64,000 nucleotides of DNA from Deltaproteobacteria bacterium. Its GTDB lineage: Bacteria; Desulfobacterota; Dissulfuribacteria; Dissulfuribacterales; QOAL01. Shown piece by piece: positions 61,645-64,000 of this stretch. Where the stretch lies: positions 1 through 64,000 of the forward strand of contig JALWNK010000067.1 in the NCBI GenBank assembly GCA_026995935.1, written 5' to 3'. How positions within the stretch are numbered: position 1 is the stretch's first letter; each line of letters begins with the position of its first letter. The notes beneath the pieces are model-generated. The model was not told where the DNA came from, did not search any database, and saw nothing but the letters and a program-made list of their open reading frames with translations. A program made the position numbers and the translations under genes.

Positions 61645-62931
61645 ATGGCTGATGTCAAAAAGCATGACACTCCACAGTGCGATGAGCTCAAAAACGGGCC
61701 ATGGCCAAGTTTTGTAGATGACATTGAACAAAAGGGACTTTCAGGGCAGCAGGCCTGCCTGGACCTGCTGGGTCAGCTTGAGTTGTCCTATACCCACAAG
61801 GAAACCCACTGGAAACATGGTGGAATCGTTGGTGTGTTTGGGTATGGCGGTGGGGTCATTGGACGCTATTCTGATGCACCGGAAAAGTTCCCGGCAGTTG
61901 CCCACTTTCACACAATTCGTGTTAATCAGCCTGCAAGTAAATTTTACAGCTCCGCATTCCTCAGAAAGCTGTGTGACATGTGGGATCATAGGGGCAGCGG
62001 CATGACAAATTTTCATGGCTCCACTGGTGATATGGTTCTTCTTGGAACCACTACTGACCAGCTTGAGCCTGTATTTTACGATCTTACTCACCAGATGGAG
62101 GTTGACCTTGGAGGGTCTGGCTCCAACCTTCGTACGCCGTCTTGTTGTGTGGGAAAGGCCCGTTGCGAGTGGTCATGCCTTGATACCCAGGCAATCTGTT
62201 ATGACCTTACCCAGACCTATCAGGATGAGCTACACAGGCCCGCCTTCCCCTACAAATTCAAGTTTAAGGTTTCTGGTTGCCCCAACGACTGTGTTGCAGC
62301 CATCGCCCGTTCCTGCTGCTCAATAATCGGTACCTGGAAGGATGATATCCGGATAGATCAGGCGGCTGTCAAGGCTTATATCGGTGGTGAGTTAAAGCCC
62401 AATGCTGGAGCACACAGTGACAGGGACTGGGGTGCCTTTGACATCCAAAAAGAGGTTATCGACCTCTGTCCAACCCAGTGTATGTGGATGGAAGGAGATG
62501 AACTCAAGATAGACAACAGGGAATGTACAAGGTGTATGCATTGCATCAACGTTATGCCAGAGGCACTGAGGCCGGGTACTGATACAGGCGCCACCATTCT
62601 TGTCGGAGCCAAGGCCCCAATCCTGGAAGGTGCTCAGATGTCCACCCTCGCCATTCCTTTCATAAGAATGGAGCCACCATTTGACGAATTCAAGGAGTTC
62701 GTTGACAAGATTTGGGATTGGTGGATGGAGGAAGGAAAGAATAGAGAGCGTTTTGGCGAACTTATCCAGCGTCAGAGCCTCCAGGAGTTCATTCGCAGGG
62801 CAGAACTTAAGCCCATTCCACAGATGGTCAAGGAACCAAGATCTAACCCCTACGTCTTCTGGAGCGAGGACGAGGTGGAGGGTGGTTGGAAGCGTGACAT
62901 CAAAGAGTTCCGTGCACGTCACGCTGCATAA
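61645..62931 (+). CDS. dsrA: Dissimilatory sulfite reductase alpha subunit
   Basis: 428 aa. It reduces sulfite with siroheme and [4Fe-4S] clusters in the cytoplasm as an A2B2 enzyme, delivering sulfur to DsrC. CCVGKARCEWSC and CPNDCVAAIARS hold the siroheme-cluster cysteines. A ferredoxin insert with CTRCMHC follows near 295. The stretch after the second motif reads ARSCCSIIGTW, where I remember ARSD in other DsrA. GGAGGG precedes ATG 61645. dsrB starts 29 nt downstream. Confidence 0.97.
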   Translation: MADVKKHDTPQCDELKNGPWPSFVDDIEQKGLSGQQACLDLLGQLELSYTHKETHWKHGGIVGVFGYGGGVIGRYSDAPEKFPAVAHFHTIRVNQPASKFYSSAFLRKLCDMWDHRGSGMTNFHGSTGDMVLLGTTTDQLEPVFYDLTHQMEVDLGGSGSNLRTPSCCVGKARCEWSCLDTQAICYDLTQTYQDELHRPAFPYKFKFKVSGCPNDCVAAIARSCCSIIGTWKDDIRIDQAAVKAYIGGELKPNAGAHSDRDWGAFDIQKEVIDLCPTQCMWMEGDELKIDNRECTRCMHCINVMPEALRPGTDTGATILVGAKAPILEGAQMSTLAIPFIRMEPPFDEFKEFVDKIWDWWMEEGKNRERFGELIQRQSLQEFIRRAELKPIPQMVKEPRSNPYVFWSEDEVEGGWKRDIKEFRARHAA

Positions 62932-62960
62932 TTAAAACAACAGACAGGAGGTAACTATAA

Positions 62961-64000
62961 ATGGACCTGAAAGAAATACGTGAAAAATTGCAAGAAGACT
63001 GGGGAGATCTTCCAAGTTTTGATATAACCGAAGTCATTAATAAACCCTATGACCCCAACCTGGCCGAGCAGCTTTATGATCCCAAAAAGCCTATGGCCAA
63101 CAGGGTTACCGATATTGGGCCTCCATACTTCGAGCAGTTCTTCCCAGAAGTCATCAAGAAGAACTATGGAAAATGGAAGAGCCACGAGATTGTGGAGCCT
63201 GGTGTAATAAAGTACACCAGCGAAACCGGTGATGTGGTTTATGCCGTACGCTGTGGTTCTCCTCGTTTGATCACAACCGACACCATAAGAGAGATATGCG
63301 ATATTGCTGACAAGTACTGTGACGGGTACGTTCGCTGGACAACCCGTAACAACATCGAATTCCACGTTGAGACCGAAGATCAGCTCAGGGCCTTGATGGA
63401 TGATCTTAAGGGACGCAAGTTCCCTGGTGGCTCCTACAAGTTCCCAATAGGTGGTACCGGGGCCTGCGTAACAAACATCGTTCACACCCAGGGCTGGGTA
63501 CACTGCCACACACCTGCAACAGACGCCTCAGGTGTGGTTAAGGCAGTAATGGATGACCTATTCGAGTACTTTGGAAGCCACAAGCTACCTGCACAGGTAC
63601 GTATTGCCCTGGCTTGTTGTCTGAACATGTGCGGTGCTGTCCACTGTTCCGATATAGCCATCCTCGGTGTCCACAGGAAGCCACCTTTTGTTGAAGATGA
63701 TCGTATTACAGGTGTGTGCGAGATTCCTCTTGCAGTTGCAGCCTGTCCTCTCGGGGCAATCAAGCCGGCTACTGTTGAGCTCGACGGTAAGAAGATAAAG
63801 ACAGTCCGCGTCAACGAAAAGAGGTGTATGTTCTGCGGTAACTGCTACACCATGTGTCCGGCCATGCCTCTGGCCGATATGGAAGGTGACGGTATCGCAA
63901 TACTTGTTGGTGGAAAGATATCTAACAGGGTGAGTGCTCCAAAGTTCTCCAAGCTGGTAATCCCATACATCCCGAATGAGCCTCCTCGCTGGCCTTCCAC
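62961..64000 (+). CDS. dsrB: Dissimilatory sulfite reductase beta subunit, 3' end outside window
   Basis: The first 346 residues are visible and the frame is open to the edge. AGGAGG stands 9 nt before ATG 62961. [11 protein letters not shown] carries cluster cysteines, and [11 protein letters not shown] belongs to the ferredoxin insert. Forms the catalytic A2B2 complex with DsrA. About 30-40 residues should be missing. Confidence 0.97.
   Translation, partial: MDLKEIREKLQEDWGDLPSFDITEVINKPYDPNLAEQLYDPKKPMANRVTDIGPPYFEQFFPEVIKKNYGKWKSHEIVEPGVIKYTSETGDVVYAVRCGSPRLITTDTIREICDIADKYCDGYVRWTTRNNIEFHVETEDQLRALMDDLKGRKFPGGSYKFPIGGTGACVTNIVHTQGWVHCHTPATDASGVVKAVMDDLFEYFGSHKLPAQVRIALACCLNMCGAVHCSDIAILGVHRKPPFVEDDRITGVCEIPLAVAACPLGAIKPATVELDGKKIKTVRVNEKRCMFCGNCYTMCPAMPLADMEGDGIAILVGGKISNRVSAPKFSKLVIPYIPNEPPRWPS

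Noticed and set aside
1..64000. CRISPR array, rRNA operon, complete prophage
   Set aside because: No regularly spaced direct repeats, rRNA sequence or phage structural genes were seen.

Overview
The window looks like the chromosome of a sulfate-reducing or sulfur-disproportionating bacterium of the Desulfobacterota (the former deltaproteobacterial sulfate reducers). The deciding evidence is a full dsrMKJOP transmembrane complex operon, the start of a dsrAB dissimilatory sulfite reductase operon at the right edge, a DsrN/CbiA-type amidase, a selenocysteine-containing periplasmic formate dehydrogenase, a tungsten/molybdenum aldehyde:ferredoxin oxidoreductase and many small ferredoxins. An anaerobic ribonucleotide reductase fits a strict anaerobe. 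Species-level assignment is not possible from the sequence alone.

Left part (1-14 kb): an insertion-sequence edge at position 1, then an RND efflux operon (adaptor, pump, and an outer-membrane channel fused to a periplasmic binding-protein-like domain), a secreted protein of unknown role, NhaA, a potassium channel, and a LetAB-type lipid transport system in which LetA is split into two half-size proteins and LetB has seven MCE repeats. From 14 to 17 kb lies nrdDG behind a promoter overlapped by two NrdR-box-like sites. From 17 to 25.8 kb is a surface-polysaccharide cluster: four glycosyltransferases, an asparagine synthase, a methyltransferase and a MurJ/Wzx-type flippase.

Middle (25.9-40 kb): C1 and formate metabolism. 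A homocysteine methyltransferase/methylene-THF reductase fusion is followed by a polyferredoxin, a TorD-like chaperone, a small Tat protein and FdhABC. FdhA reads through a UGA (Sec) codon at 31158-31160. An exo-muramidase-like protein and a convergent ferredoxin-AOR-MoaE-like operon follow. A cation efflux protein fused to a NifX-like domain is followed by a palindrome-rich intergenic element and a frameshifted DUF4143 ATPase pseudogene. Then come greA, a 12-heme-motif cytochrome c, a patatin, tRNA-Leu(CAG), ribF, and an exosortase of the XrtH type with a membrane partner.

Right part (48-64 kb): the sulfite reduction region. A ferredoxin and a DsrN-like amidase paired with a B12-type radical SAM protein sit on the minus strand, divergent from an RsbRD-type protein plus dsrMKJOP. 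TPR/HEAT proteins, two YkgJ-type cysteine-cluster proteins and dsrAB complete the block. Between dsrP and the TPR gene, on the minus strand, is a gene that conventional ORF calling misses: a 67-residue two-CxxC protein with an in-frame UGA followed by a SECIS-like hairpin. It is probably a second selenoprotein and is the least expected item in the window.
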